DNA from: Acanthaster planci | Taxonomy: Eukaryota > Echinodermata > Asteroidea > Valvatida > Acanthasteridae | Length of the DNA: 11,451 nucleotides | Assembly (NCBI RefSeq): GCF_001949145.1 | Contig: NW_019091471.1 | Location: forward strand, 716,559-728,009 | Reading direction: 5' to 3' | Program-made: the position numbers and the translations under genes | Part shown: positions 1 to 8,713 of the stretch, one piece after another | Layout: each line of letters starts with the position of its first letter | Position numbering within the stretch: the first letter of the stretch is position 1 | Notes under the pieces: generated by a model | Seen by the model: the letters and a program-made list of their open reading frames with translations, nothing else | Database searches by the model: none | What the model was told of the DNA's origin: nothing

Positions 1-363
1 GTTTGGGGGCGCAAACTGGAATTTACCCCCTAAAGAGCTCATGCTGCTCACCTCCCTCCCCCCATTGAGCCACAGGGAACTGGGCTTTACAGCTATATCA
101 GAGCTGATAGTTTAGGTGTATGTTGTATCTTTGTTTTTTGGAAAGAAGGAAAAAAAAAACTTTGGTAAGGCTCAAACCCCTGAGCATTTTCTTGAACTGA
201 AATCTGCTTTACAAATATGTACCAATGCACAAAGCCATGAATAGGGTAAGGAAAAGGGGGAAAGGAATCATAACATAGAAGAGTGGTGTTTGCATTCTAG
301 TCTGTTGTGAAAACAATCAGGGACTGAACATTAAGAATTATAAAGTGCTGTTTGTTTTGGCAG
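1..363 (+). other. Intronic sequence upstream of first visible exon
   Basis: I find no exon here. The stretch ends in a pyrimidine-rich acceptor (tgtttgttttggcag, closing at 363) that opens the first recognisable exon. It also has an A-rich run near 150-160 and C-rich stretches near 50-63. Because the exon at 364 starts in phase 2 (one base finishing a codon), more coding exons of the same gene must lie to the left of the window. Confidence 0.6.
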
Positions 364-458
364 CATGGTTGTACTGACAGTTGGGGAAGAGGAGGTCCAG
401 GAGACAAACCGTATCAAACTTGGTCGGCACCCTGTGTCATTCATTAAATTTGCCCCTG
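364..458 (+). CDS. EML-like exon A (first visible)
   Basis: The acceptor is ttttggcag at 355-363 and the donor is gtaagt at 459-464. The exon starts in phase 2 and ends one base into a glycine codon. It encodes a strand and turn of a WD blade, including RIKLGRHPVSFIKFAP, where the F-x-P-G turn matches the F-S-P-D-G turn of EML blades. The ATG at 365 is an internal methionine, not a start, because the splice phase demands an upstream exon. Confidence 0.8.
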
Positions 459-3400
459 GTAAGTCGATCCCCCTCCCTCTTGGCTTTCTGTCCCAACTGC
501 CACATTCTGAGTATGCCTTTTCATTGTGTGCATCACATCCGCATGGCAAGCCAAAGAGTGAAGTTAACAGGAGTGAAATGGTCAAACACGCGGGATACGA
601 AATGGGCCAAAACATATTGATATGGAAAGGCTGCCGTCTGCTGGTAATATTTTAATTGACTAACAAATGGACACATTAAGATACGACGATTTCAAGATGT
701 ACCTTGTGACGGGGAGATGTTATTTTTTAATAATGTTATTAAAAAATTAACATTTCCCTGATGCAAAGTACATCTTGAAATAGTTTGCCGTACCTGCTGC
801 TACATCTGACTCGGGCCACCCAGCTGACCCTGGCAAGCTCGGTAGTCCAGTGGTTAAGATGTCTGCACAAGTAAGAAGGAGGTCATGGGTTCGAATTCCA
901 CCCGAGTATTGCTTGTATTTTTGCAAGCCCAGTCTCTCATAGACACCGAGCATACAGTGTTATGAACATGTCGATGTAAGGGCAAGACCTGTTAATAAAA
1001 ATTAACAAAAAAAGCTAAAGAAAAATGTGCAGAAATTTATGCTCTTCATAAAGATTATTGGTGTTCTAAATAAAAGAAGCACAACATTTTTCAGGCTTGC
1101 AATCTTACCTAGAAATGAATAATTTTGTTTCATTCTTGCATCGCATTTTTACCATTCATACTTGCAGTGAGTAATACATATGTTGACCGTGAATGACTTG
1201 CTTAGCTAGGCTTAAGGTTCAGTTCGACAAGTGAGAGAGCAAAGACAAGACTTTCCATGGAAACAATGCCAGTTGGAAGCTGTGCTGTACTAATTATCTG
1301 CTCCGAGCAGAACAAAAGAGGGCATGTTTTTGGTACTCACCGCATAGGCACGCCATGATGAGGCATGTATGGTCTTTGCGTACACGCAGAACGTTTACAA
1401 GAACCTGTCTTTCTTTTCGCCGGTTGGGGTGCACTTCAGCTCGGGGCAGATACTCCAACCAGTTAAACCTGGTCGAGGATGCTAGCTGCAAGAAGTAAAC
1501 ATGCACGCATACATTCACACAAGACAGATTTCTTGCTCAAGTCGGTGGTTGTGAGTCGACCTGGTTGTTTTTGAAGAGGAGTTTTAGTTGGAATTTTCCA
1601 AATTTTCCTTGATGTCTTCCGCATGTAGGAGGAGAGGTCTTTGCTGCCAGCTGCGGTGACATCATTCTCATCTTGAAAGCAACAGATACTGGAAGAAAAA
1701 TTGAGCCAATGGGAAAGTGTGAGGGTCACCAGACTCCTGTAACTGGATTTGACTGGTCTAAGGAAGAGATTTCTGGCAGGCTTGTACTTCAAAGCAGTTC
1801 ACTGAGCCAGGAATACATATGCTGTGAGTTGGTTTATTTGTTGCTCCAGTTTGGAGCAATTTCCTTTTTAGCTACACAATCAGTTTAAAGAAAATTATTG
1901 TGTTGAATTGGCAAGGTGAGGTGGCTGGAACTGATTCTGCAAATGATTTATTGTTTTTTATTTTGTTTTTTGCATGAATCATTTCAATCATTTAATTTTA
2001 AATCATATAAACCATTTTAATCATTTAATTACTGGCAATTTTTCAGGGGACACACAAAATTTCCAGGCACTTAGCTGTTCCTCTGACTACAGGAACATCA
2101 CTTGGAAATCACACAACTGTACAGCAGGATTTACTGTGGCTGGTAAGTGCAAAGATGTCAGTGCCCTAGCAGTGAAAATGATTAAAACAATTTGGGGCAT
2201 CTCTGTATGAAGAATGCAGTCTTGTAATTTAAGTATGCAAGACATACATGTACATACTGCAATCCACTTGGAGCGGGAACAATAGATGGCGTGCTTTCAC
2301 CTAGTAATGATTGTCCTTATGATGGGAAATAAAGCACATGTGCACAGATTTATGTATGGTCTTTTGCATGTGGGCTGGGGCACATACATGTACACAAGCC
2401 TGATTGAAAACTTCCTACCAACCTGTCTCTTCTTAGTCTAGGTAACAGATGTTTGCTTATAGATGACGTATCCCTGGCCCCATGCACATGCCATTCTGTA
2501 TAGGCTGAAATAAGTGTAGTTGGGTTGAAGTCAGCTTGTATTCGTTTGTGTATGTACCATGCGAAACTAGAGCAAAGCATATTTCCCAGTCTGAAACACT
2601 CTTGTACATGCTTTCCATGGAGGTTGCCAGCAGCTGGTCAGCTGATCTGGTCATCTGACAAAGAATGATCAGCTGACACCTATTAACCAATCAAAAGAGC
2701 GTGCAGCACATTTCCGCTCCAAATGACGCCACAGTTTTTAACTCGAGTCAACTCTTACTGGCTAGTGGATGGGAGCACATTACTTTTGCATGTTCATCAC
2801 TTTGTTTTGGAGTGCAGGCCTGTTGAATAACAGATGACACTCAATCATACTGATCTCTTCTGTGCTGGTGACAAAGTTTTGAAGTCCAGACAGATAGGAT
2901 GACCATAAATTTCCTAAATAAACAAGTTTGTAAGCTATGAAGACCTGTATATGAAAAAAGAAAATTACATGTATTGTATACATATTCCTCAGCACGATTT
3001 TACTTTTACTTTGGCAAGGTATTGCTTTACATAGTAAGGTTTTGCGTTCATGTACACAAACTTAAGCTAAGGTGTATGTCAGAGTGGTAATGACTCGAGT
3101 CAATGACTTGACTCAAGTCCGACTTGAGTCACAATTTTTGGCAACTTGACTTGAGTCCCACTGGATAAATGACTCGGCTTGAGTCTCTGCAACCAAGTGA
3201 CTCGACTTGAATCTCTTATAGAGATTCGACTCAAGTACAAGCTTATAAGACTCAAGTCTCAAAAGAATTAAAAGCGAAATTTTAGTTGGCTAGATACCTG
3301 TCACTCGAATTTATTTTTTGTATATCTAAATGAAAATAAAAATACTAAACAGTGACTTACATGTATTGTAGTTGTTTTTATTGTTTTTGGTTCAAAAATT

Positions 3401-4884
3401 TGTGACTCCAATTGACTCGAACTCAGTACTCAACTCAACTAAACAAAGTGACTCGGCTTGACTTGTTGATCCAATGACTTGACGCGTCACCATGTTAAAA
3501 TGACTTGACTCGAGTCTCCAAACTGAGTGACTCGTTACAACACTGGCATATTTACACAAAAGCAAAATCTTCAATGCTAAGGTGATGAAGATGCACATAA
3601 AATTAAATCTTGCTAAGGTATACGAACACAAGTGAAAAAGGTTTTTGCTATGTCATATACTGGTCTTCATAGTAAGTAGTTGTAGTAATTTTCTTTGCAT
3701 TACCCTTGTACTGTGGCTCATGGTATGCTGTGTCTTCACTGACATTTGGAATGTATTCTGTCAACAGGTGTGTGGGAAACCGATGAAGACAGCCATGTGG
3801 TAAGGAGCATTGACTGGAGTGAGGAACGGGACCTGTTGGCCACTGGGCTTGACAATGGTGTGATATCTCTCCATAGGTACCCCTGCACAATCCAGCTGGT
3901 AAGTCTGGTTTTGGATTGCGATCCCTACAGAAACACCTGTCAGGTAAAGACAATAACACCATCCTCCCCATTTGACTCCTAAAATTTTCATGGGGCTGAT
4001 CCCTAAACCTGTTTCGAATATGTTGTGACATTGTGTATTTTTATATTTCTTTACACATGCAGTCTCTTTTTTCAGAGAGAGACCTTAAAGTGTAGGGGGT
4101 GGAATCTGCCCATTCTCACTTCTCACTTACTCCAATATAGTCTTAATCCATTATCATCGTAATGTGAAACATTATATTTGTTAACTGCATCACTCAGCAG
4201 TCTGAGTGGTAGGTTACAGGGAGGATTCTACCTCCTCTAGATGTCACCCCCATTTTGCGCCTACTTTTTAAAATGAAACAAGTTATAACATAAAGAACTT
4301 TACCAATAACTTTATCAATGTAATTTTGTGATTGTTGCAAAATGGAAATAAAAAACCAAATCTTTGGAAGAGTTCTTCCAGTAACATTTTGCAGTCTTTT
4401 TAAAACAGTTTTATGAATATGGGACATGATTCATATGTCCAAACACCATTTTCTGTGACAGGTCAGCCCAACCATTCCTAATGACATGCTCAAGGCCATG
4501 CACTACAAATGACTGTTACAATCAAACCATGTATTGGATTGAATTGAATTTTCAAAGATATATACTCGTAGTAGGTCTCATAACATGCTTGACAGATGAG
4601 TTCTCTGAGCAATCCCTCCCCTTGCCAGCTGTGGTCAGAAAAAGTACAAAGGTGCTTCATCAACTTGTTCTGAAGTCCTGCTGGTTTTACTCTGTTTAAG
4701 GTAACATGGTGTTTCTTCCTGTAGTGAATCAATAAAGAACTTTATTCCATATCAGACTGCCAGGAAAAGTGTCCACGCCCACAGCATGGCTGTCCCCTGC
4801 GTGCGATTCCTCCCTGACACCACAACGTTCCTGTCTGCTGGAGGCTCAGACTGCTCAACCATCCAGTGGAGCATTCAAAGTTAA
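364..4884 (+). CDS. EML-like (EMAP-like) WD40 protein, last five exons, 3' partial gene
   Basis: Five exons (364-458, 1629-1823, 2047-2142, 3768-3898, 4756-4884) join in one frame with matching phases 1, 1, 1 and 0. They give 214 residues and a TAA stop at 4882-4884. EML proteins bind microtubules through a tandem propeller (TAPE) unit. The order seen here is that of the last blades of the second propeller: a FAPGG turn, GRK..GKC followed by GH and FDWS, then C..GF.V.GVW and D.D, IDWS and a L.TG.D.G turn, YPC, and a final HS..V..VRF with SAGGSDCS..QW just before the stop. The short C-terminus after the last QW is usual for the family. Several usual positions differ, for example the NSGDYEIL-like turn of other EMLs is replaced by a serine-rich stretch, so this is a divergent member and I do not assign a paralogue number. 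It could be a pseudogene only if lesions lie outside the window, since no stop or frameshift is seen here. Recognition is from memory of family motifs, not a search. Confidence 0.85.
689..781. repeat. 93-bp imperfect palindrome, hairpin or MITE-like
   Basis: The arms begin atttcaagatgtac on the left and end gtacatcttgaaat on the right. They stay largely complementary through a T-rich/A-rich middle (ttttttaataa against ttattaaaaaa) with a very short loop. About 45 bases per arm pair, with scattered mismatches. It could be a miniature fold-back element or the 5' part of the adjoining SINE insertion. Confidence 0.7.
838..1016 (+). mobile_element. tRNA-derived SINE
   Basis: An RNA polymerase III A box (TAGTCCAGTGG, 843-853) and a B box (GGTTCGAATTCC, 888-899) lie 45 bases apart start to start, as in tRNAs. 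The A-box region TAGTCCAGTGGTTAAGAT resembles the D arm of Glu/Asp-type tRNAs. The anticodon arm does not fold and the acceptor stem pairs only partly (CTCGG with CCGAG), so this is a SINE head and not a working tRNA. The body ends with a GTTAAT-AAAA-ATTAAC hairpin (990-1005 approximately) and a short A run. The left limit is uncertain and I found no clear target-site duplication. Confidence 0.7.
843..899 (+). promoter_or_regulatory. Internal Pol III promoter (A and B boxes) of the SINE
   Basis: The A box at 843-853 fits TRGYNNANNNG and the B box at 888-899 fits GGTTCGANNC with one mismatch. Orientation is the same as the host gene, so a Pol III transcript would run in sense inside intron 1. 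Confidence 0.6.
1629..1823 (+). CDS. EML-like exon B
   Basis: The acceptor TAG is at 1626-1628 and the donor gtgagt at 1824-1829. Phase 1 in and phase 1 out are consistent with both neighbours. The exon completes the blade turn begun in exon A, then carries GRKIEPMGKCEGH and TGFDWS, the strongest EML-like signature in the window (other EMLs have G.RK....G.C.GHSS.ITHLDWS). The serine-rich SSSLSQEY stretch stands where relatives have a SNSGDYEIL-type strand. The acceptor is a tandem TAGGAG, discussed in the findings. Confidence 0.85.
1824..2046 (+). other. Intron 2 of the EML-like gene
   Basis: A 223-bp intron (gtgagt...tttttcag). It holds a run of ATCATTTAAT-like units (about 1977-2030, aatcatttcaatcattt and variants), a short degenerate AT-rich tandem repeat near the likely branch-point region. 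Confidence 0.75.
2047..2142 (+). CDS. EML-like exon C
   Basis: The acceptor ttttcag ends at 2046 and the donor gtaagt begins at 2143. The exon begins by completing a Trp codon, giving the W-D pair that closes a WD blade, and ends one base into a glycine codon. It encodes RNITWKSHNCTAGFTVAG, equivalent to the D.EW.TYTC.LGF.V.G linker that precedes VW in EML proteins. Intron 2 before it is the shortest of the gene (223 bp). Confidence 0.85.
2637..2677. repeat. 11-bp perfect inverted repeat
   Basis: GTCAGCTGATC (2637-2647) is the exact reverse complement of GATCAGCTGAC (2667-2677), with a 19-base loop. A further AGCTGG lies just upstream. Function is unknown; it may be a relic of an insertion. 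Confidence 0.6.
3080..3545. mobile_element. hAT-like non-autonomous MITE rich in GACTCGAGTC
   Basis: The left end reads CAGAGTGGTAATGACTC and the reverse complement of the right end reads CAGTGTTGTAACGAGTC, 13 of 17 identical. Ends of the CAG.G type are usual for hAT elements. Both halves are packed with variants of GACTCGAGTC, GACTTGACT and GACTCAAGTC as subterminal repeats (3088-3260 and 3400-3535), around an AT-rich unique centre. The flanking 8-mers (3072-3079 and 3546-3553) agree at 5 of 8 positions, a possible aged target-site duplication. There is no transposase ORF, so it would have moved in trans. Confidence 0.65.
3768..3898 (+). CDS. EML-like exon D
   Basis: The acceptor tcaacag ends at 3767 and the donor gtaagt is at 3899-3904. 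The exon has 43 full codons after the shared glycine and ends in phase 0. It encodes GVWETDEDS, then VRSIDWSEERDLLATG.D.G and LHRYPC, matching the GVWP..SDGTDIN and LLSTGDDFGKVHLF.YPC blade of EMLs. An antisense open frame covers this exon (3648-4031, minus strand), but it only mirrors the coding bias of the exon. Confidence 0.87.
3899..4755 (+). other. Intron 4 of the EML-like gene
   Basis: An 857-bp intron (gtaagt...atatcag). I see no repeats with clear borders and no additional exon. An AATAAA at 4731-4736 lies about 20 bases upstream of the terminal exon. Confidence 0.75.
4756..4884 (+). CDS. EML-like terminal exon E with stop
   Basis: The acceptor atatcag ends at 4755 and the exon starts in phase 0. 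It encodes 42 residues, VHAHSMAVPCVRFLPD followed by TFLSAGGSDCSTIQW and IQS, then TAA at 4882-4884. This is the last blade, equivalent to HSSHVTNV.F...LISTGGKDTS.MQW in other EML proteins. The protein ends three residues after QW, as is usual, so the gene end is secure. Confidence 0.87.
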   Translation, partial: TARKSVHAHSMAVPCVRFLPDTTTFLSAGGSDCSTIQWSIQS

Positions 4885-6052
4885 GCAATGCCTACAGTCG
4901 TCATATAGCACAATATTTGCCCCATGGTAGAAGTCCCCCCCCCCTGTGATGGAGAAAGATGCTGCTGGGCGTTGTTCCAACTCTGAAGACTGTACATTCC
5001 CACAGAAACTGGTCGGATATGCTCAGCATGGCCTGTGCCAAACTTCCATGAACCTGTGTGGGGACAGGGTAACGTCATTTCAGACTGAGGGCCATTGCTG
5101 CTCTGTGAAAACATGCCAACTTAAGCTCATAGGCCAGCACAAGGGTTGAAGTTGCCAAGAACATTCACAGTAGCTTTCGGAAAATTCAGAAGACCCTAAT
5201 TACTGATATTAATCAAGAATGTATGTCAATTACCATGGTATGACCCAATGGAGGATGGCTGTTGATAGTAAAAAGTCTGTATTCATTTTTAGTCCTCAAA
5301 ATGCAAGTTTGAACAGCACTGAAAACCTGCGTTTTTCTGTTGAACAATACCTCAATAGGATAATTGGTCCTAAATTCATGTCAGCCTTCAGAGTGGAACA
5401 TTGTACAGAAGTGTAGCATATAGTTACAGAAACCCATTTTGATCAAAATTCTCTCCCAATCAATTGTAAGATGATCTAGTGTTCCGATGAATTTTGTAGG
5501 TAAACATATATGTCTTAATTCAGCTGGATAACATGGGGAATCTTTTCTGTAAAGAGCTTAATTTATCAGTTTGAAGACTGCTTTTGTTCAGTGTTTTACA
5601 GCATTTTCCAGATTGTCCAGAGGTTTTAAATTTCAAGATAGCCTCTCACCGTGCCAACTAACAATTTGAAATCACTGTGAAATGTAATCATGCCTTACCT
5701 GTATTGAAGCCGAAGGTGAAATTACTCACCAAATATTACATTTCTAAAGAAAAAGAACTAAGCAAGTTACAAATTAAGATGAAAAGAGCGTGAAAGTATT
5801 GCAAATATTTTGTTTGCATTTTGTATAAAGTAAGAGAAAAAGTATTTATTTCAATTGGTGAGAAATTATTTCACTGAAACACTGTAGTTATATGAGCTTC
5901 AGTGGTTATTATATTTATAAACAGTCTGTCTCCCCTTACAACTCAGTACCCTTCTAGAAAATTTGCAAAACCAAAGCATGGAATCATGATTAGATGTTTT
6001 ACTAACTTACAAGCTAATTAAACTTATAATCTTAAGAAGGGTATTGAGATTA

Positions 6053-6141
6053 TCAGCTTAATAAACTTACTATAAATACTAAATAATAATATAAATAGAA
6101 GCGTATTAAGCTTTTCAGCTTAATAAGCTTACTATAAATAA
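6053..6141 (+). repeat. Short direct repeat, 26-bp unit spaced 62 bp
   Basis: The unit at 6053-6078 (starting tcagcttaataaacttac) recurs at 6115-6140 with one change (aaact to aagct). The AAGCTTA/TAAGCTT parts are themselves palindromic. A weaker relative (aagctaattaaacttataat) begins at 6011, suggesting a short decayed tandem array with a unit of about 62 bp or less. Confidence 0.6.
6060..6065 (+). terminator. Candidate poly(A) signal AATAAA
   Basis: This is the first canonical AATAAA that I see downstream of the EML-like stop codon, with an ATTAAA at 6017-6022 just before it. It would imply a 3' UTR of about 1.2 kb. Further AATAAA hexamers are at 6137-6142 and 6551-6556. Confidence 0.3.
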
Positions 6142-6560
6142 ACATTATGAAGCTTAGGGACAAAGTATTTTCATATTATCACTTTGAGTGCATTTCATAA
6201 TTTTATCACCTCTCGTGAAATAAAAATGCAAATCTCATTTAAACACATTCACATTGTGCTGGTACACACTTGCATTAACACTAAAGGTTTTCGTGGTTGT
6301 GGTTAACTTGTACAATGAGAATATACCAGTGATTTAGTTGATCTCCAAAATTTTGGCTGGCAGACTGAACTAACCCACCCCAGGCAATTTCTTTGTTTTG
6401 TACTTGGGAGGACACCGTTTTTGACAGTAGTTCAACATGGCATGCCTTACACAAGCTTTTGCTTTTTAGGATTGGCCACCTCTTCTTGAATTAATCTTCT
6501 GATATGTTATTCTTTTACATCTCATGTAATAAGCCCAACCATGAAGAGGAAATAAATATT

Positions 6561-7727
6561 ACTGAAAAAATGTATATGAAACTTATCGCTTTGAACATTT
6601 TGGACAGATGTCTTTAGAATAATACGAGAAACCCCAAACTGTTTTATGCAAATCCGAGTATCATACATTTTTTGCTCGAAAGCCGCAATAATGATTTCAG
6701 GGAATTTGGGTAAAAGTGCGTTTTTGATCGCTTGCGTGTATAAAATATGGAATGTGAAAGCTAAAAATAATTGATAATTGAAGGCTCGGTAATGTTCAGA
6801 GAAAATCGCAAATAAACTGTTTGAAATTCAATGGCATTTGTTGAAAAGGTTCTCTTTATGGTGTCAGATGCCGCACCCATTGGGAAAAAATGAAAATAAA
6901 AACGAAAAAAAAAGGAAAAGAAAAAAAGCGAAAGAACCCTCCCAAAATGAAACAAGGACAGGCAAAACCCCCAATTTGTTTGAGAAAACCCTCAAAATCG
7001 ATCAATCTGAAAATTTCAATAGTTTATCAGTTCGTTGTTAATGAGTGCCCCCACCCTCCGCCGGAATTTGTTCTTCCCCCCCCCCCCAAAAATGTTGTTC
7101 CCCGGAGAAACCGTTTCGACAACCATTGTCAGTGTCCTACTTGGGTGTACATGTATATGCTCTTGTGCTTTATTGTAGAAATCAGGGTTTTGTCTCCTCT
7201 TTGGGAGAAAAAAGAAAGTGGACAGTTATTTCAAAACCAGGAGCTCAATTTTAAGAAAAAGTACTACATCTTTAAAGCCCCACAAAATATGCACCGGCGA
7301 ACATTTGAAGTCACACTTTTTCGGACCCATAAACCGGACCACCAACGTTCAACCGTCACTAGACACGTTGCCCATGAAAAGCTTCAGCATTTCAGAATCG
7401 GTATACCTTGCTTGGGGAGGATCCTTACGGGTGAAACATTCAGTCCCCAGTTAAGTTGGAGTCATTTTCAGAAAACGGTTCCATCTTTGGAACCAAGAAC
7501 TGCATGTGCCATGGGTTTCGATGCCCCCTTTTCTAACTTAAATCTTGAAGGTCTTTCTTAATGATCTAATTCTTTTTCTTTTCTTTTTTATGTTTGATTA
7601 AACGATTAGCCGAGGAAAAATACTGTGGTAATTAACAAAAACGACATTATCAGGCCGAACGAAACTTTTTCTTTGGGGGGGGGGAGTAAGGGATACAATT
7701 TACGCGCGATTTATAAATACCCACTAT
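6561..7727. other. Low-complexity, transposon-like stretch without a gene
   Basis: It contains an A/G-rich run (6886-6940), a C12 tract (7076-7087) and a G10 tract (7675-7684). An open frame of 223 codons runs through 6890-7561, but its lysine and proline runs come from the A-rich and C-rich tracts. A second frame is open over 7218-7454 as well, and neither shows a known motif. I treat the area as old repeat DNA. Confidence 0.45.
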
Positions 7728-7782
7728 TATAGTACGAAAGCCCAATCTTGCCAATGAAGTATATATTTTCAGCCTGACACTA

Positions 7783-7950
7783 ATTCGTTTTAAGGAATTA
7801 CTAATTCGAAATAACTAATAATTTATTCGAAATAACGAATTACTAATTCAAAATAACGAATTACTTATCCGAAATCAAGAATTACTAATCTGAGAACACG
7901 AATTACTTATTCGTAATAACGAATCACTAATTCGAAGTAACGAAGTAAAG
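7783..7950. repeat. ATTCG/CGAAT palindromic array inside left arm
   Basis: About ten units of the type TAATTCGAAATAACGAATTACT follow one another with point changes. Many contain the palindromic core TTCGAA or its near forms. A shorter version of the same array lies at the right arm (about 8738-8777). The left array is roughly four times longer, which makes the two arms unequal. Confidence 0.7.
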
Positions 7951-7964
7951 GGAGGTTTTGCGTT

Positions 7965-8042
7965 GGTTTCTATGGCGTATGATTCGAAACATGCATGCTT
8001 CATCTAAGGGCGTACCTCTAAAAATAAATTCACATAGAAACC
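7965..8042. repeat. 10-bp inverted repeat in element core
   Basis: GGTTTCTATG (7965-7974) is the exact reverse complement of CATAGAAACC (8033-8042), at the inner border of the left array. It may mark the edge of a nested insertion or a second hairpin of the element. Confidence 0.45.
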
Positions 8043-8278
8043 GATGATAAATCCTTTTATTTCAAAATAATTTTTAAAATACAACTCTCACAGGTGTCCA
8101 AGCTGGATAGCAAAATGATGTTCGACATGTCGTCTTTCATTTTCCTTTCAATCTTTAGTGGGATGACCAATGAATTTTTGAGAAATTCTCACCCAAAGCA
8201 GACGACCCCTAAAATGAAGGATATTTCACTGCCCGGAAAAGTAGCCATTTTCAAAATGCATCCCTCGGCTAAATTGTG

Positions 8279-8713
8279 CTACTGTCGCACCTGACTGCGT
8301 CCAATTTGCTCAGAATTGGAAGCCGTGAGTCCGGGCCAGAGGTTCAGTGACATTTCTTCAATTCCCCAATTCCAGGACTCTCTAATATTGAACATTTCGA
8401 GTGTAAAACGTTTATTCATGAGCTCGGCGGACATATTTCTAGCCCATTTGCGTTTGTGCACCCGAATCGCATATTCATCTCTGTGATTCCCACGGCCATA
8501 CATATGAAGCAAACTATGGGACAGAGAGCACCCCCCGCCTTTGTGATGGTCATTGTTATACTGGTATCTCAGGAATTCTTTTGTTTTAAGTGACAATACG
8601 CTGGAGCGTGCATAGGGATTGCTTTTTTGGTCCCATTTCGTACCTGGTATATGGCCATGGGCGCCTAGCTCCTGACGTGTCTGGATTTGATGTGGGGAAA
8701 TAAGGAGCGCCAT
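8279..8713 (-). CDS. Open frame of 144 codons inside the inverted-repeat element, unknown
   Basis: It fills much of the non-repetitive core of the 7728-8832 element on the minus strand. The predicted protein is basic and has a HHKGGGCSLSHSLLHMYGRG segment near its middle. I recognise no transposase, zinc-finger or other family. In an AT-rich genome an open frame of this size can arise by chance, so it may not be a gene. If the element once coded for something, this is the only candidate. Confidence 0.15.
   Translation of the reverse strand: MALLISPHQIQTRQELGAHGHIPGTKWDQKSNPYARSSVLSLKTKEFLRYQYNNDHHKGGGCSLSHSLLHMYGRGNHRDEYAIRVHKRKWARNMSAELMNKRFTLEMFNIRESWNWGIEEMSLNLWPGLTASNSEQIGRSQVRQ

Larger units (their letters stand above)
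459..1628 (+). other. Intron 1 of the EML-like gene
   Basis: This is a 1,170-bp GT-AG intron. It contains a 93-bp palindrome (689-781) directly followed by a tRNA-derived SINE (about 838-1016). The remaining parts (459-688 and about 1020-1628) show no exon that keeps the phase 1 to phase 1 join, and no other feature I can name. Confidence 0.75.
2143..3767 (+). other. Intron 3 of the EML-like gene
   Basis: A 1,625-bp intron. Besides the hAT-like element at 3080-3545 and the inverted repeat at 2637-2677 it has ordinary AT-rich intron sequence with ACATGTACAT-like bits (near 2245 and 2385). I see no further exon that would fit the phases. Confidence 0.7.
4885..6560 (+). other. 3' UTR and AT-rich downstream sequence
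   Basis: No coding signal is convincing here; the small open frames at 4946-5149 and 5219-5416 have no recognisable motif. A C11-like run lies at about 4936-4946. The sequence turns strongly AT-rich after 5700. The poly(A) site of the EML-like transcript should fall in this stretch, but which signal is used cannot be read from sequence alone. Confidence 0.55.

Noticed and set aside
365-655. ATG at 365 as a gene start with an ORF running to 655
   Set aside because: The ORF crosses a strong GTAAGT donor at 459, and the protein up to that donor continues in phase with exon B, so the ATG is internal.
839-907. Functional tRNA gene
   Set aside because: The A and B boxes are good, but the anticodon arm does not pair and the acceptor stem pairs only partly. 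The unit continues into a SINE body and A-rich tail.
3088-3540. CRISPR-like or satellite array of GACTCGAGTC
   Set aside because: Units vary in spacing and orientation with no regular spacers, and the block is bounded by inverted CAG.G ends, so a transposon explains it better.
3648-4031. 127-codon minus-strand open frame over exon D
   Set aside because: It is antisense to a well-supported exon and includes intron sequence on both sides; its openness mirrors the coding exon.
4731-4736. AATAAA as poly(A) signal of a shorter transcript
   Set aside because: It lies in intron 4 about 20 bases before the terminal exon acceptor, and the terminal exon gives the family's proper C-terminus. An intronic poly(A) site cannot be excluded but has no positive support.
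6890-7561. 223-codon plus-strand open frame
   Set aside because: The lysine run comes from an A-rich tract and the proline runs from a C12 tract. A second frame is open over 7218-7454, and no motif is recognisable. No splice-bounded exon is supported.
7076-7684. Inverted C12 and G10 tracts as ends of one element
   Set aside because: Homopolymers arise easily by slippage, and the flanks beyond the tracts do not match convincingly.
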